From an uncultured Eubacteriales bacterium (GTDB lineage Bacteria > Bacillota > Clostridia > Oscillospirales > Acutalibacteraceae): a stretch of DNA of 21,520 nucleotides. Of the stretch, positions 1 to 8,732 are shown in pieces. The stretch spans positions 1-21,520 of the forward strand of contig ONXZ01000001.1 in NCBI GenBank assembly GCA_900321905.1. The letters run 5' to 3'. Each line of letters starts with the position of its first letter. Position 1 is the stretch's first letter. Below the pieces are notes generated by a model that worked only from the letters and a program-made list of their open reading frames with translations, ran no database searches and was not told the origin of the DNA. The translations under genes were made by a program, and so were the position numbers.

Positions 1-37
1 AAAACCGCCTGCATACTCGCGTATACAGGCGGTTTTT
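1..37 (-). terminator. Rho-independent terminator of the surface-protein operon
   Basis: An 11-bp perfect inverted repeat (AAAACCGCCTG at 1-11 with CAGGCGGTTTT at 26-36) is extended by an inner ATAC/GTAT stem around a TCGC loop. It ends in T runs on both strands, so it could work in both directions. It lies about 80 bases past the last minus-strand stop codon at 120. Nothing else is visible in 38-119. Confidence 0.85.
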
Positions 38-119
38 AATGTCTTTAGGGGCAAAAGGACAAAGCCAAAACCTAACCTTCTTTATGACGGACGCCCCAAG
101 TAGTTGCCTTTAGTGTCAT

Positions 120-263
120 TTAGTTGTTACCGAAGTAATCGTACTCATCGTCGTTATTATTGTTGTTGCCAGGGTTTGCAGCAGGGTCTGATTCTGTAAA
201 CACCTGATTAGCGGCGAGAGCATACTCACGAATCTCGATTTCCGGTTCTGTATAAAGTTTCAT
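120..263 (-). CDS. 47-residue Asn/Asp-rich small protein downstream of the giant surface protein
   Basis: I do not know its function. The start chosen (M of MKLYTEPEIEIREY) has a good ribosome binding site, AAGGGGGTGG, which overlaps the TAA stop of the upstream 1721-residue gene, so translation is probably coupled. A longer reading to 338 would have no binding site and would overlap the upstream gene. The peptide has a short charged N-terminal segment with the pattern MK-x-Y-x-x-PE-x-EI, a middle segment of about 15 residues (ALAANQVFTESDPAA), and a low-complexity acidic tail (PGNNNNNDDEYDYFGNN). There is no signal peptide, transmembrane segment or cysteine. From memory, short orphan peptides beginning MK-x-Y-x-x-PE are common in gut Clostridia, but their role is not established. 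It could be a secreted, processed or regulatory peptide; no modifying enzyme is nearby. Confidence 0.7.
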   Translation of the reverse strand: MKLYTEPEIEIREYALAANQVFTESDPAANPGNNNNNDDEYDYFGNN

Positions 264-276
264 CTCTGCCACCCCC

Positions 277-3200
277 TTAAGCAATAACTGCTGAATTGAT
301 TGTCTTTGACCATGAAGTATGTTGTTTGCCGTCAGCACCTGTGTAAGTTACATATGCTCTGTATCTTGCATTGATTGTGCTGCCTTTGATGTTATCTCTA
401 ATCTGAATTGGTGAGATAACAAACTGATTACCAACGGTGTGCTGTGTTGACTTCATTCTAACTATACCGTTTTTGCCGATGTTGCCGAATGTGAGGTCGC
501 CGCTCGGAACTGAGCCGTCTCTTGTAGCCTGGAAGAGGAGACCTGCCTCAACAAGTTCAGCACCGTCAGGAATTACGTAGTTAGAAACGATTGTCATCTT
601 TGTGCCTGCGTTGAACATATCGCCTGCGTTTGCAGTTGCGCCGTTAGCGTCAACGTTAGCAGTGTCGATAAATCCGTCAGCGATTGCCTGGTTAAACTGT
701 TCCTCAGTGTAAGGAATGATTACCATATTTTCACTTGCATAGAATGTGTAAGTGTCGCCGTAAGTCAGCACTGTTTCAGCATTTTCAAGATATCCAAGGT
801 ATTCATCCCTGTTATCCTCGAAATAATCATCGTTTCTTGCCTGGATGTACTCCTCAAACAGAGTGCCGTCCTCGCCAACTTCAACAAGGTCGCCTGTGAT
901 TACAGTGTAAGCGTAGATTGAATCCTCAGTGTAAAGTTTGCCCTTATTCGGGTTGCTTGACTTAGGAGCAAACGGTTCTTCAACATCGTCAACCTTGTAA
1001 GAACCACTGTTGTTCTTTGCTTTTGTAGCAAGGCCGCTGTAAGAGAGTTCAATCTTCTTGTTATACTCTGTATCGAATGCTACATAACTGTCAGCAGAGC
1101 CGCCAACGTTTGCAACGAAGATTGTTATACCGTTTTCATCAGCATAATCGTAATTTGCAATAACTAATGTGTCGCCTGTAATGTTAACAGTATCGCCTAC
1201 AGCATAGTCAGTGCCGTCGATTGTGTAACCCGCAAACTCGTAGTGTGCAAAGTTAGGAGCCTCAGGCAAAGTGATGTTGCCCTTGTTAACGTACTCAACC
1301 TTGTAAGATTCTGTACGCAGGCTGTTAGCATAAGTTACCTTTGCCTTCTGAGTATCTGCAATATCTGTTTCGTTCTCAAGTCTAAAGGTTGTGTCACCGT
1401 TAACAACAAAGTTGATAACATAGTCGTTAGTGAGGTATTTTTCCTTATACTTTTCGCCTGATGTTGCAGATGTGTAGGTGTAGAACCAATTTACAAACTG
1501 GTCGTCAGGAGCATAAACGCGGATTGTTGTGCCGTAAGGGATACCCGTAAGAGTAGCGCCTGTTGACTCATATTCCTGACCGCCGATTGTGTATGTAATC
1601 CTGGTCTTTGCAGCATCTGTAACGCCGGTAATATTAATGTTATAAGTCTTAAAGTGTTCTGACAGTGCGTCTGTAACAAGTGCATCAACATCGCTCATAT
1701 GCTGCCATGTGAAACTTGTTGTTGAAAGACTGCCATAGTATGAGTTGTTTGTAAATACTACTGAGCCGTCGGTTGTTGCGCCAAGTGCAGCAATCTGAGC
1801 CTTAACAGCCTCAAAGTCGTATGCGTCAGGGTCTTTCTGAGATGCTTCAAGAAGGTCCTGAACAGCGGCTGTGATGTCGCTTGCGCTTGATACAACGTCT
1901 GCGTCTGCTTCTACAAGGAGGTTGCCTGCTGCTGTAACAGCATTTGCTGCAGCGGCGATTGCCTCATCAGCAGCAGTGGAAGCGTAAACTGCCTTACGCT
2001 CTGCGTCTGAGTACCAGAAGTATTCAATATCTTGCAGCGCTTCCTTACAAGCAGCAACTGAAGCCGTTGTAAAGTTACCCTCGTTAACTTTTGTACGGAG
2101 TGCTGCAACAGCGTTATCAAGCGGTGTAAAGTCAGCGTTTGACTGAAGCGCGTCTTTAAGTTCTATAATTCTTGCAGCGCGTGCTTCAATATCTTTCTGA
2201 GCGTCTGACTTTTCTGTGCCTGTTGCGTCGTAATACTCATAATTGCGAACGCCTGTTGCAGAGTAGTCACCGTTGAGTTTTGCTACAACTTCATCCCTGT
2301 AATAGTCAGCAAATGCGTTCCATGATTCGTCTGACCAAGGTCCGCCGTATGCTTCGCTTGTCTGGCCTGCGTCGTAAACATCTTTAACAGCGTCACGCGC
2401 CTGAAGAAGTGCAGTTCTGTCAGCAGCCTTTACAAGGCCTTCTTTTGCAGCCCACAGGTCGTCATATCTGCCCTGGCACTGTTCAAGTACCCATTCAGCA
2501 GACTTGTCGCTGTAGTCCATATCGCCTTTTGCATTAGCAAGTGCTGTTGCGTAAGCGTTCCAAGAAGCAGTTGTGTACTCGTTTGCTACATAACCTGCAT
2601 TCTCGCACTGGTTGATAAGTCTGAACAGGTCAGCAACGTTTACAACCTGGATAGTTCTGCTGTATGTGCCAACATCGTGACGGAAGCCGTGATAGGTGTA
2701 ACCAAAGGTGTTGATGTTCATATACTTCCACCAAACCATTGCGCCGAACTTCCTGTTAATAAATGAATACTCGTCAATAGTAAGTTTTGTTGTGGACTTG
2801 AGCTGGTTGCTGGTTTCCTGTGTAACATAGAGTGAAGTTGAAGCCTTCATCTGTGTTGAGTAAGATTTACCGTTGTCAACCCATACGGCACCGTATGCGC
2901 CGTAGTTAGCGTTGTTTGGATGGTTATCAATGTTATCGAATGTACCGAGAACATTTGTGAGGTCATAAGTGAAGTGGTTATCATCGCTTATATCCTCAGC
3001 AGTGTTGTGCATTGTGCCGTCTGCTTCAGTAGCATAAACGTTGCCCGTGATAGGCCATACGCGTGAAGCGTTAACAAAGATACCTGAACCTTCAGGGGTT
3101 GTTAAACCGTTTGATGTAGTAGCAGAACCGAGATAAAGTCTGCCTTGTTTGCCGTAGCCTTCACTTTCAGCACTAAGTCCGGCGCTGAAATTGTATGTAG

Positions 3201-5442
3201 CTATGTCAGAATCGCTTACAGCTCTGTTATCGCCGTTACCGCCTGATGTAATCTGTCCCTGGTGGTCATCGTTATATGTTGACTGGTCGTTGATGTTAAT
3301 GCAGTCAAGACCCATAGGATAGCCGCTCTGTGTCCAGATGCTGATATATGAGTCAGGAAGCGGAAGAAAAGCAGCATCATGTGATGTTCTGAAAACAACA
3401 GAGTTGTTATAACCCCAGAAGTTTGTATGATAGTCCTGACCTGCGCCGACGGAGTCAGGAGAACCGATTGCCTGAGTTACATCACTCTGTTCGCCCTGAG
3501 CAATAAGTTCACCGTTGTCCATCTTTGAGAATGCGTCTTTGAGGTTTTTAAGCGCAGAAATGATTTCGCGAACTGAAGAAATATACTCCTCAATCTTTGC
3601 GCTTGCACAATTATCAGCATAAACTGTGATAGCAGCGTCAAGCTGAGTCGCCGTGTCAACAGCGTCCTCTACGGTATCCCAGTTTGCATAATCGGTAGGT
3701 GTAAACTGGGTTGTATCGTGCGCATAGGCAATAGCAGTAGTTGCAGAGTAGTTACCTACCTGTGCTACTGTAGCGTCTTTATTAATAACAAGTTTGAGAA
3801 TTGCAGCCTTAACGTTTTCAAGTTGAGCTGCAACAGTAGCCTCTGTTGTCTGGCTCTTTGCACGAGTGCTCTTGTACTTGTCAACAGAAGTCCAGACAGC
3901 AACCTTTGCAGTGTTAACTACGTTTTGAAGGTCCGCGTGTGCATATGAGGTAGCAGTCCAGTATGCGTTGTTTTCAATTGCATACTCCGCATCATCAATA
4001 GCAGTTTCAAGCGCGGTTGTGTCAACATTTTGTACAGAATTAACGAGGTTGTTGTAAGCGGTATTAAGTCTGTCAGCAAGTGTCTGTGCAGCAGCGCTTG
4101 TGCTGTAACCGTTTGAAGTGAGGTTTGTCATATTGTCGGTTGCAGCCTCGTAAGCGTCTTTGAATGTGCCCCAATATGCAGACGGATAATAGTTGTCATC
4201 GTTGCCGTCAGCGTATGTTGCCTTTGAAGCCGAAATAGCGTTGCGAAGGCTTACATAACCTGCGCCGTTATCAGGGCTTGTAGTTGCATTTACAACAGCC
4301 GCCGCAGAAGCAAGTGAACTTGCAACGTTTGCAGCATTGCCGTAAGCATCGCTTGCGTAATCATAAGAAGCAACGTCAACAGTAAGATCGTCATATGCGT
4401 TCATATATGCAGAAAGACCGTTTGTCTTGTAATTTGACACGTCTGCAAGATAAGTCTTTGTGTTAATTGCATTAAGAGCAGTTGCATAGTCGATAATGTA
4501 GATGTTACCTGCGTTATCAAGTGTATGCGCTACACGGTTGGCAGATGAAGTCCGACCGGTGAACGCAAACCAGTCCAGATTAAGAGTTTTAAGACCGTTT
4601 GAGAATCCGTTTGCTCCGCCGACATACTTCATATAGTTAGCAAAGTAGTTCCACTTGCCTCTGTTACCGTCGGGAGCGCCGTCAGGTGCAGAACCGTTTG
4701 ACTTCTGATAACCCGGAATATGGTCGCCCAGTGCATAAGCAGCGTTCCAGTCTGCGGTGCCGTAGTCCATTTTACCGTTCCACTGAGCCTGAAGTCTGAA
4801 GTCTTCGTTATCATCCGGGAAGTTGCTTGCATCCCAAGAACCGGTCTGACCGTCCTTGTACGGGTACATTGTGTACATCTTTCTTGAGCTGAAACCTGCT
4901 TGGTTATAATAATAGAATACAGCTACAGGGAAAAGAATGTCGTTTTTGCCGTCGTACAGAAGTACGTTGTTAGTACCGTATTGAATCTGAACGCGAACGT
5001 TAGCGTTTGAACCCTCGTCAACAAGTGTATCCTGTCTGTCAGCGTAAAGAATATTTTTTGCATAAGTTGTGCTGATTGCAGTGCTGCTGTCACGGCTATA
5101 AACTGAAGCAGTCGCAGTTGACTGTGTCCACTTGTGTGAATCGTCAAGTGCAGATGTTGCTGTGACAAGTGCATTAACTGCAGAGTTAAGCGCAGACTGT
5201 GTGCCGTTGCCGTAAACGTAAGCGTCATAAGCCTCGTTTGCATCAACAAAAGCCGCATATGCAGAGCCCATATTGGTGTAAACAGTGCCGTCCATTTTAG
5301 CGTCGTAAGCGGCTACTGCGCTGTTGTATGCCGTAATTGCAGAATCATCAGCAAACGCTGTGAGTGTTGCAAAAGGCATTGCGGTAATCACCATAAGTGC
5401 AGAAAGCACGATAGCGAGAACCTTTTTGAGTGACTTTCTCAT
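277..5442 (-). CDS. Giant secreted modular surface protein (1721 aa) with helical FIVAR-like repeats
   Basis: Residues 1-31 form a classic signal peptide: a basic N-terminus (MRKSLKK), a hydrophobic core and an AFA cleavage site before DD. The mature protein alternates helical segments rich in Ala, Asn and Tyr (about 32-100, 320-640 and 940-1265), resembling FIVAR-type cell-surface repeats, with two beta-type modules rich in Tyr, Trp and Gly (about 105-320 and 655-940). An InlB B-repeat-like segment follows at about 1366-1435 (FAGYTIDGTDYAVGD). A final beta domain at about 1615-1721 ends ...SAVIA. No LPXTG, dockerin, SLH or C-terminal membrane anchor is visible, so how it attaches is unclear. 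The start has a strong AAGGAGGT site and its own promoter. It is likely an extracellular adhesin or polymer-binding protein; that function is inferred, since no catalytic motif is recognised. A 47-residue peptide gene follows 13 bases after the stop. Confidence 0.9.
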   Translation of the reverse strand: MRKSLKKVLAIVLSALMVITAMPFATLTAFADDSAITAYNSAVAAYDAKMDGTVYTNMGSAYAAFVDANEAYDAYVYGNGTQSALNSAVNALVTATSALDDSHKWTQSTATASVYSRDSSTAISTTYAKNILYADRQDTLVDEGSNANVRVQIQYGTNNVLLYDGKNDILFPVAVFYYYNQAGFSSRKMYTMYPYKDGQTGSWDASNFPDDNEDFRLQAQWNGKMDYGTADWNAAYALGDHIPGYQKSNGSAPDGAPDGNRGKWNYFANYMKYVGGANGFSNGLKTLNLDWFAFTGRTSSANRVAHTLDNAGNIYIIDYATALNAINTKTYLADVSNYKTNGLSAYMNAYDDLTVDVASYDYASDAYGNAANVASSLASAAAVVNATTSPDNGAGYVSLRNAISASKATYADGNDDNYYPSAYWGTFKDAYEAATDNMTNLTSNGYSTSAAAQTLADRLNTAYNNLVNSVQNVDTTALETAIDDAEYAIENNAYWTATSYAHADLQNVVNTAKVAVWTSVDKYKSTRAKSQTTEATVAAQLENVKAAILKLVINKDATVAQVGNYSATTAIAYAHDTTQFTPTDYANWDTVEDAVDTATQLDAAITVYADNCASAKIEEYISSVREIISALKNLKDAFSKMDNGELIAQGEQSDVTQAIGSPDSVGAGQDYHTNFWGYNNSVVFRTSHDAAFLPLPDSYISIWTQSGYPMGLDCININDQSTYNDDHQGQITSGGNGDNRAVSDSDIATYNFSAGLSAESEGYGKQGRLYLGSATTSNGLTTPEGSGIFVNASRVWPITGNVYATEADGTMHNTAEDISDDNHFTYDLTNVLGTFDNIDNHPNNANYGAYGAVWVDNGKSYSTQMKASTSLYVTQETSNQLKSTTKLTIDEYSFINRKFGAMVWWKYMNINTFGYTYHGFRHDVGTYSRTIQVVNVADLFRLINQCENAGYVANEYTTASWNAYATALANAKGDMDYSDKSAEWVLEQCQGRYDDLWAAKEGLVKAADRTALLQARDAVKDVYDAGQTSEAYGGPWSDESWNAFADYYRDEVVAKLNGDYSATGVRNYEYYDATGTEKSDAQKDIEARAARIIELKDALQSNADFTPLDNAVAALRTKVNEGNFTTASVAACKEALQDIEYFWYSDAERKAVYASTAADEAIAAAANAVTAAGNLLVEADADVVSSASDITAAVQDLLEASQKDPDAYDFEAVKAQIAALGATTDGSVVFTNNSYYGSLSTTSFTWQHMSDVDALVTDALSEHFKTYNINITGVTDAAKTRITYTIGGQEYESTGATLTGIPYGTTIRVYAPDDQFVNWFYTYTSATSGEKYKEKYLTNDYVINFVVNGDTTFRLENETDIADTQKAKVTYANSLRTESYKVEYVNKGNITLPEAPNFAHYEFAGYTIDGTDYAVGDTVNITGDTLVIANYDYADENGITIFVANVGGSADSYVAFDTEYNKKIELSYSGLATKAKNNSGSYKVDDVEEPFAPKSSNPNKGKLYTEDSIYAYTVITGDLVEVGEDGTLFEEYIQARNDDYFEDNRDEYLGYLENAETVLTYGDTYTFYASENMVIIPYTEEQFNQAIADGFIDTANVDANGATANAGDMFNAGTKMTIVSNYVIPDGAELVEAGLLFQATRDGSVPSGDLTFGNIGKNGIVRMKSTQHTVGNQFVISPIQIRDNIKGSTINARYRAYVTYTGADGKQHTSWSKTINSAVIA

Positions 5443-5568
5443 AATTATTACCTCCTTAAGAGTTGCAAATTCTCGTTCGCTGTATGCTCTTACTGACTAT
5501 CGAGAAAACAGTTACTTTAAGAACTCGCGCAATAGGGTATAATATCCCTAACTTATTTATACAAACAC

Positions 5569-5597
5569 ATCATACCACACATACACGCAAATTGCAA
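5569..5597 (-). promoter_or_regulatory. Sigma-A-type promoter of the surface-protein gene
   Basis: On the minus strand, -35 TTGCAA (5592-5597) is separated by 17 bases from an extended -10, TGG-TATGAT (hexamer 5569-5574). Transcription would start near 5562, leaving a leader of about 120 bases before the AAGGAGGT site. Confidence 0.65.
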
Positions 5598-5816
5598 TAG
5601 GTTATTCAAAAATAATTTACATATTTGTTTACAGTTTGTTAACAAAGTGTTTTTGACACTTTTCGGCATTTGTAATAACCTTAATGTTGAAAAGACTTGA
5701 TTTACTTAGCGGAAGTAATTATGTATGTTTATGCAGGTAAAATGTATATTTATCCGTCACAATGCACAACAGAAACCTATATATAAGATGATATAACGAA
5801 AACTTGCACAAAAATC

Positions 5817-5844
5817 AATGAATAGTATTGCAATTTTATTCATT
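5817..5844 (+). promoter_or_regulatory. Candidate arginine repressor (ArgR/AhrC) operator
   Basis: The half-sites AATGAATA (5817-5824) and TATTCATT (5837-5844) form a perfect inverted repeat. Within it, two overlapping 14-mers resemble the ARG-box core TGAAT-4-ATTCA: TGAATAGTATTGCA (5819-5832) and, closer to consensus, TGCAATTTTATTCA (5829-5842). Both overlap the -35 box and spacer of the argG promoter, where a bound repressor would block polymerase. ArgR control of argGH is well established in other bacteria; its action here is inferred from the sequence. Confidence 0.5.
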
Positions 5845-5855
5845 CGTGCTATAAT
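5828..5855 (+). promoter_or_regulatory. Promoter of argGH
   Basis: The -35 TTGCAA (5828-5833) and an extended -10 TGC-TATAAT (hexamer 5850-5855) are 16 bases apart. This gives a leader of about 50 bases that contains a small CCCC/GGGG hairpin just before the argG ribosome binding site. Confidence 0.7.
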
Positions 5856-5912
5856 AGCCGCAACAAATAAAAAACAACCCCATTGGGGCGCACCACGAAA
5901 GGAGCATATATA

Positions 5913-7142
5913 ATGGATAAAAAAGATATTAAAAAAGTAGTGCTTGCATATTCAGGCGGACTCGACACTTCAATCATTATTCCGTGGCTGAAGGAAAATT
6001 ATAACAACTGCGAGGTTATTGCAGTCAGCGGTGACGTTGGCCAGGGTACTGAACTTGACGGCCTGGAAGAAAAGGCAATCAAGACAGGCGCATCAAAACT
6101 CTATGTGCTTGACCTTAAAGATGATTATGTTGAGAACTATATATTCCCCTGTCTTAAAGCAGGCGCTGATTATGAAACATATCTGCTCGGCACATCACAC
6201 GCACGTCCTTGCATTGCAAAAGGACTTGCAGAAATTGCAATCAAAGAGGGCGCAGACGCTATCTGCCACGGCTGCACAGGCAAAGGCAACGACCAGGTAC
6301 GTTTTGAACTGACGCTCAAAGCATTTGCACCGCATATGCAGATTATCGCACCGTGGCGTGAGTGGGATATCAAATCCCGTGAAGAGGAAATCGAGTACGC
6401 TGAAGCGCACAACATTCCACTTAAAATTAACCGTGAAACCAATTATTCAAAAGACAAGAACGTTTGGCACCTGTCACACGAAGGTCTTGACCTTGAGGAC
6501 CCTGCAAACGAGCCGACATATCTCAAAGACGGCTTCCTTGAAATGGGCGTTGCGCCTGAGCAGGCTCCCGACAAGCCGACATACATTACCATTCATTTTG
6601 AAAAGGGCGTGCCAACCGCTATTGACGGCGAGGATATGAAACCTCTTGCAATCGTCGAAAAACTCAACGAACTCGGCGGCGCAAACGGCATTGGTCTGCT
6701 CGACATAGTTGAAAACCGTCTTGTCGGCATGAAGAGCCGCGGCGTTTATGAAACTCCGGGCGGCGCAATCCTCTACAAGGCTCACGAACTGCTCGAAATG
6801 CTTACTCTTGACAAGCAGACCCAGCACTACAAAGCACTTGTAGCGCAGAAGTTCGGCGAACTTGTATATGACGGACTTTGGTTCACACCTCTGCGTGAAG
6901 CGCTTTCAGCCTTTGTTGACAAAACACAGGAAACCTGCACAGGTGATGTAAAACTCAAACTCTACAAGGGCAATATCATCCCTGCAGGAACAACTTCACC
7001 GTACAGCCTTTATGACGAAAATATTGCCTCCTTCGGCGAGGACGGCGGTGCTTACAACCAGGCAGATTCTGCAGGATTTATCAACCTCTTTGGTCTTTCA
7101 ATCAAAGTTAAAGCAATGCTCGACGCACAGCGCGGAGAATAA
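5913..7142 (+). CDS. argG: Argininosuccinate synthase
   Basis: This enzyme condenses citrulline and aspartate with ATP to form argininosuccinate, the penultimate step of arginine synthesis, in the cytoplasm. The 409-residue product has the family's usual length (about 400). The N-terminal PP-loop for [12 protein letters not shown], is at residues 12-20, and the conserved [13 protein letters not shown] substrate-binding stretch lies near residues 120-132. The ATG at 5913 is preferred because AAAGGAG lies 8 bases upstream; an earlier in-frame TTG at 5883 has no such site and lies within the leader hairpin. The gene is first in a two-gene operon with argH, 46 bases downstream, and is probably controlled by the ARG-box-like operator over its promoter. 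The remaining arginine genes are not in the window. Confidence 0.97.
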   Translation: MDKKDIKKVVLAYSGGLDTSIIIPWLKENYNNCEVIAVSGDVGQGTELDGLEEKAIKTGASKLYVLDLKDDYVENYIFPCLKAGADYETYLLGTSHARPCIAKGLAEIAIKEGADAICHGCTGKGNDQVRFELTLKAFAPHMQIIAPWREWDIKSREEEIEYAEAHNIPLKINRETNYSKDKNVWHLSHEGLDLEDPANEPTYLKDGFLEMGVAPEQAPDKPTYITIHFEKGVPTAIDGEDMKPLAIVEKLNELGGANGIGLLDIVENRLVGMKSRGVYETPGGAILYKAHELLEMLTLDKQTQHYKALVAQKFGELVYDGLWFTPLREALSAFVDKTQETCTGDVKLKLYKGNIIPAGTTSPYSLYDENIASFGEDGGAYNQADSAGFINLFGLSIKVKAMLDAQRGE

Positions 7143-7147
7143 TATCA

Positions 7148-7167
7148 ACCCCCTTGTATAAGGGGGT
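7148..7167 (+). other. Hairpin between argG and argH
   Basis: A perfect 8-bp stem (ACCCCCTT/AAGGGGGT) with a GTAT loop occupies most of the gap between the argG stop and the argH binding site (GGAG near 7178). No T run follows, so it is unlikely to be a strong terminator. It may stabilise the upstream message or tune argH expression (inference). Confidence 0.5.
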
Positions 7168-7188
7168 CAATATGTTTGGAGATTAAGT

Positions 7189-8562
7189 ATGGCACAGTTA
7201 TGGAAAGGCAGGTTCAAAAAGGAACTTGCAAAGGAAACCAACGACTTCAACTCCTCAATTTCATTCGACTGCAGAATGTTTGAGGAGGATATAAAAGGCT
7301 CGATTGCACACGCAACAATGCTTGGCGCAACAGGCATTATCGACAAGAGCGAGAGCGACAAAATCTGCGCTGAACTTGCGGTAATCCTTGATGACATAAA
7401 GTCCGGCAAACTCGTTATTGATATGGAAGCGGAGGACATACACACCTTTGTTGAGGGTGAACTCACTGCAAGGCTTGGTCAGACAGGCAAGCGCCTGCAC
7501 ACAGCACGCTCGCGTAACGACCAGGTTGCGCTTGATATCCGTATGGTGCTGAAAAAAGAGATTGACGAAATCAGTGCAAAACTCAAAGAACTTATACTCG
7601 TTCTCTGCGACAAGGCGGAGCAGAACAAAACTGCAATTATGCCGGGTTACACGCATTTGCAAAGAGCGCAGCCAATCACCTTTGGGCATCACCTAATGGC
7701 TTATGCTGCAATGCTGCTGCGCGACCTCGACAGGCTTGCAGACTGCAAAAAGCGTATGAATGTTCTGCCGCTTGGCAGCGGTGCGCTCGCAGGCACAACC
7801 TACCCGCTTGACAGGAATATGGTTGCCGACCTGCTCGGCTTTGACGGCGTAAGCGCAAACTCGCTTGACGGCGTATCCGACCGTGATTTTTGCATTGAAC
7901 TCGCGTCTGCGCTGTCACTTATTATGGTGCATCTCTCCCGTTTCAGCGAGGAGATTATTATGTGGTGCTCGTGGGAGTTCAAGTTTGTTGAACTTGACGA
8001 CGCGTTCTCAACAGGCTCGTCTATTATGCCGCAAAAGAAAAACCCCGACATTGCAGAATTGGTACGCGGCAAGAGCGGACGTGTATTTGGTGACCTCACC
8101 ACACTGCTCACTGTTATGAAGGGCATTGCCCTTGCATACAACAAGGATATGCAGGAGGACAAAGAGGCAATTTTTGACGCGGTTGACACAGTAAAAATGT
8201 GCCTGAACGCCTTTACTCCGATGGTTGACACTATGACCGTGCTGACAGAAAATATGAGAAACGCTGCGGCAAAAGGCTTTATAAACGCAACGGACTGCGC
8301 TGATTATCTTGTGGGCAAGGGACTCCCCTTCCGTGACGCGTACAAGGCAACAGGTGAACTTGTTGCGCTTTGCATAGACAAAGGCTTGACGCTTGAAACT
8401 CTGCCGCTTGACGAATACAAAGCGGTATGTGATTTGTTTGACGACGAAGTATACACCGCAATCAACCTTGAAAAGTGCGTAGCAGACCGACTCGCTGAAG
8501 GCGGTCCGAGCGTGCAAAGTGTTGAAAAACAAATAGAATTAACAAAAAGACAGGTGTCGTGA
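7189..8562 (+). CDS. argH: Argininosuccinate lyase
   Basis: This enzyme splits argininosuccinate into arginine and fumarate, the last step of arginine synthesis; it acts as a cytoplasmic homotetramer of the aspartase/fumarase superfamily. The 457-residue length is normal. The N-terminal motif TARSRNDQVALD (about 105-116), the GYTHLQRAQP stretch carrying the catalytic-region His (about 153-162), and the signature flexible loop GSSIMPQKKNPD with the catalytic serine (about 276-287) are all intact. The ATG has GGAG about 9 bases upstream. It is the second gene of argGH, and its last codons (TKRQVS-stop) lie inside the left arm of the operon terminator. Confidence 0.97.
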   Translation: MAQLWKGRFKKELAKETNDFNSSISFDCRMFEEDIKGSIAHATMLGATGIIDKSESDKICAELAVILDDIKSGKLVIDMEAEDIHTFVEGELTARLGQTGKRLHTARSRNDQVALDIRMVLKKEIDEISAKLKELILVLCDKAEQNKTAIMPGYTHLQRAQPITFGHHLMAYAAMLLRDLDRLADCKKRMNVLPLGSGALAGTTYPLDRNMVADLLGFDGVSANSLDGVSDRDFCIELASALSLIMVHLSRFSEEIIMWCSWEFKFVELDDAFSTGSSIMPQKKNPDIAELVRGKSGRVFGDLTTLLTVMKGIALAYNKDMQEDKEAIFDAVDTVKMCLNAFTPMVDTMTVLTENMRNAAAKGFINATDCADYLVGKGLPFRDAYKATGELVALCIDKGLTLETLPLDEYKAVCDLFDDEVYTAINLEKCVADRLAEGGPSVQSVEKQIELTKRQVS

Positions 8563-8578
8563 TTACACCTGTCTTTTT
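8544..8578 (+). terminator. Terminator of argGH, overlapping the argH stop codon
   Basis: AAAAAGACAGGTGT (8544-8557) pairs perfectly with ACACCTGTCTTTTT (8565-8578), a 14-bp stem with a 7-base loop, ending in a T run. The argH stop (8560-8562) is in the loop, so the ribosome must clear the stem before it can fold. Confidence 0.9.
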
Positions 8579-8579
8579 G

Positions 8580-8730
8580 GCTACAAGCTACGAGCTACAG
8601 GCTACAGGCTCACAGTTACTCGCTTCACTCGAACAATTGTAGGGAGCGGCGACCCCGACGCTCCGCAATACAATCGGGTGAGGGCGGAGCCCTCCCACAA
8701 GCCTGTAGCCTGCAGCCTGAAGCCTGAAGC
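8580..8730 (+). repeat. Heptamer-armed double-hairpin element, copy 1
   Basis: The left arm is four 7-bp units of GCTACAG type from 8580 to 8607. The right arm is four 7-bp units of AAGCCTG type from 8699 to 8726. GGCTACAGGCT on the left pairs perfectly with AGCCTGTAGCC on the right. The core holds hairpin 1 (GGAGCG 8643-8648 with CGCTCC 8659-8664) and hairpin 2 (GGG-TG-AGGGC, loop GGA, GCCCT-CCC, 8676-8696). The core closely matches the reverse complement of the core at 19410-19468, with paired substitutions in hairpin 1. It lies between two convergent terminators. No reading frame of note is present. Confidence 0.8.
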
Positions 8731-8732
8731 AA

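Larger units (their letters stand above)
5443..5912. other. 470-bp divergent intergenic region between the surface-protein gene and argG
   Basis: No credible gene is visible. It holds the minus-strand promoter at 5569-5597 with a leader of about 120 bases, and the plus-strand argG promoter and operator at 5817-5855. Between them lie a perfect 12-bp palindrome TTTGTTAACAAA (5635-5646), an overlapping short hairpin AAAGTGT-TTTTG-ACACTTT, and a weak ARG-box-like site TGTATGTTTATGCA (5722-5735). The argG leader carries a small CCCC-ATT-GGGG hairpin at 5878-5888. The surface-protein leader contains a GGGTATAATATCCC palindrome near its 5' end. Confidence 0.6.

Noticed and set aside
38..119. Possible small RNA or extra gene at the left edge
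   Set aside because: No convincing frame, promoter or stable structure was seen apart from the terminator at 1-37.
5653..5681. Perfect TTGACA box as an alternative argG promoter
   Set aside because: No -10 box lies at 16-18 bases; the sequence is part of a small hairpin, and a far better promoter is at 5828-5855.
5883..5912. TTG start giving a 10-residue longer ArgG
   Set aside because: There is no binding site before it, it lies in the leader hairpin, and the ATG at 5913 has a well-placed AAAGGAG.
8008..8532. 174-codon minus-strand open frame opposite argH
   Set aside because: It is an antisense shadow; argH is intact and its codon pattern explains the long opposite frame.
8580..8730. Element read as an insertion sequence with terminal inverted repeats
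   Set aside because: There is no transposase frame and no evident target duplication, and the arms differ between copies; a non-autonomous repeat fits better.
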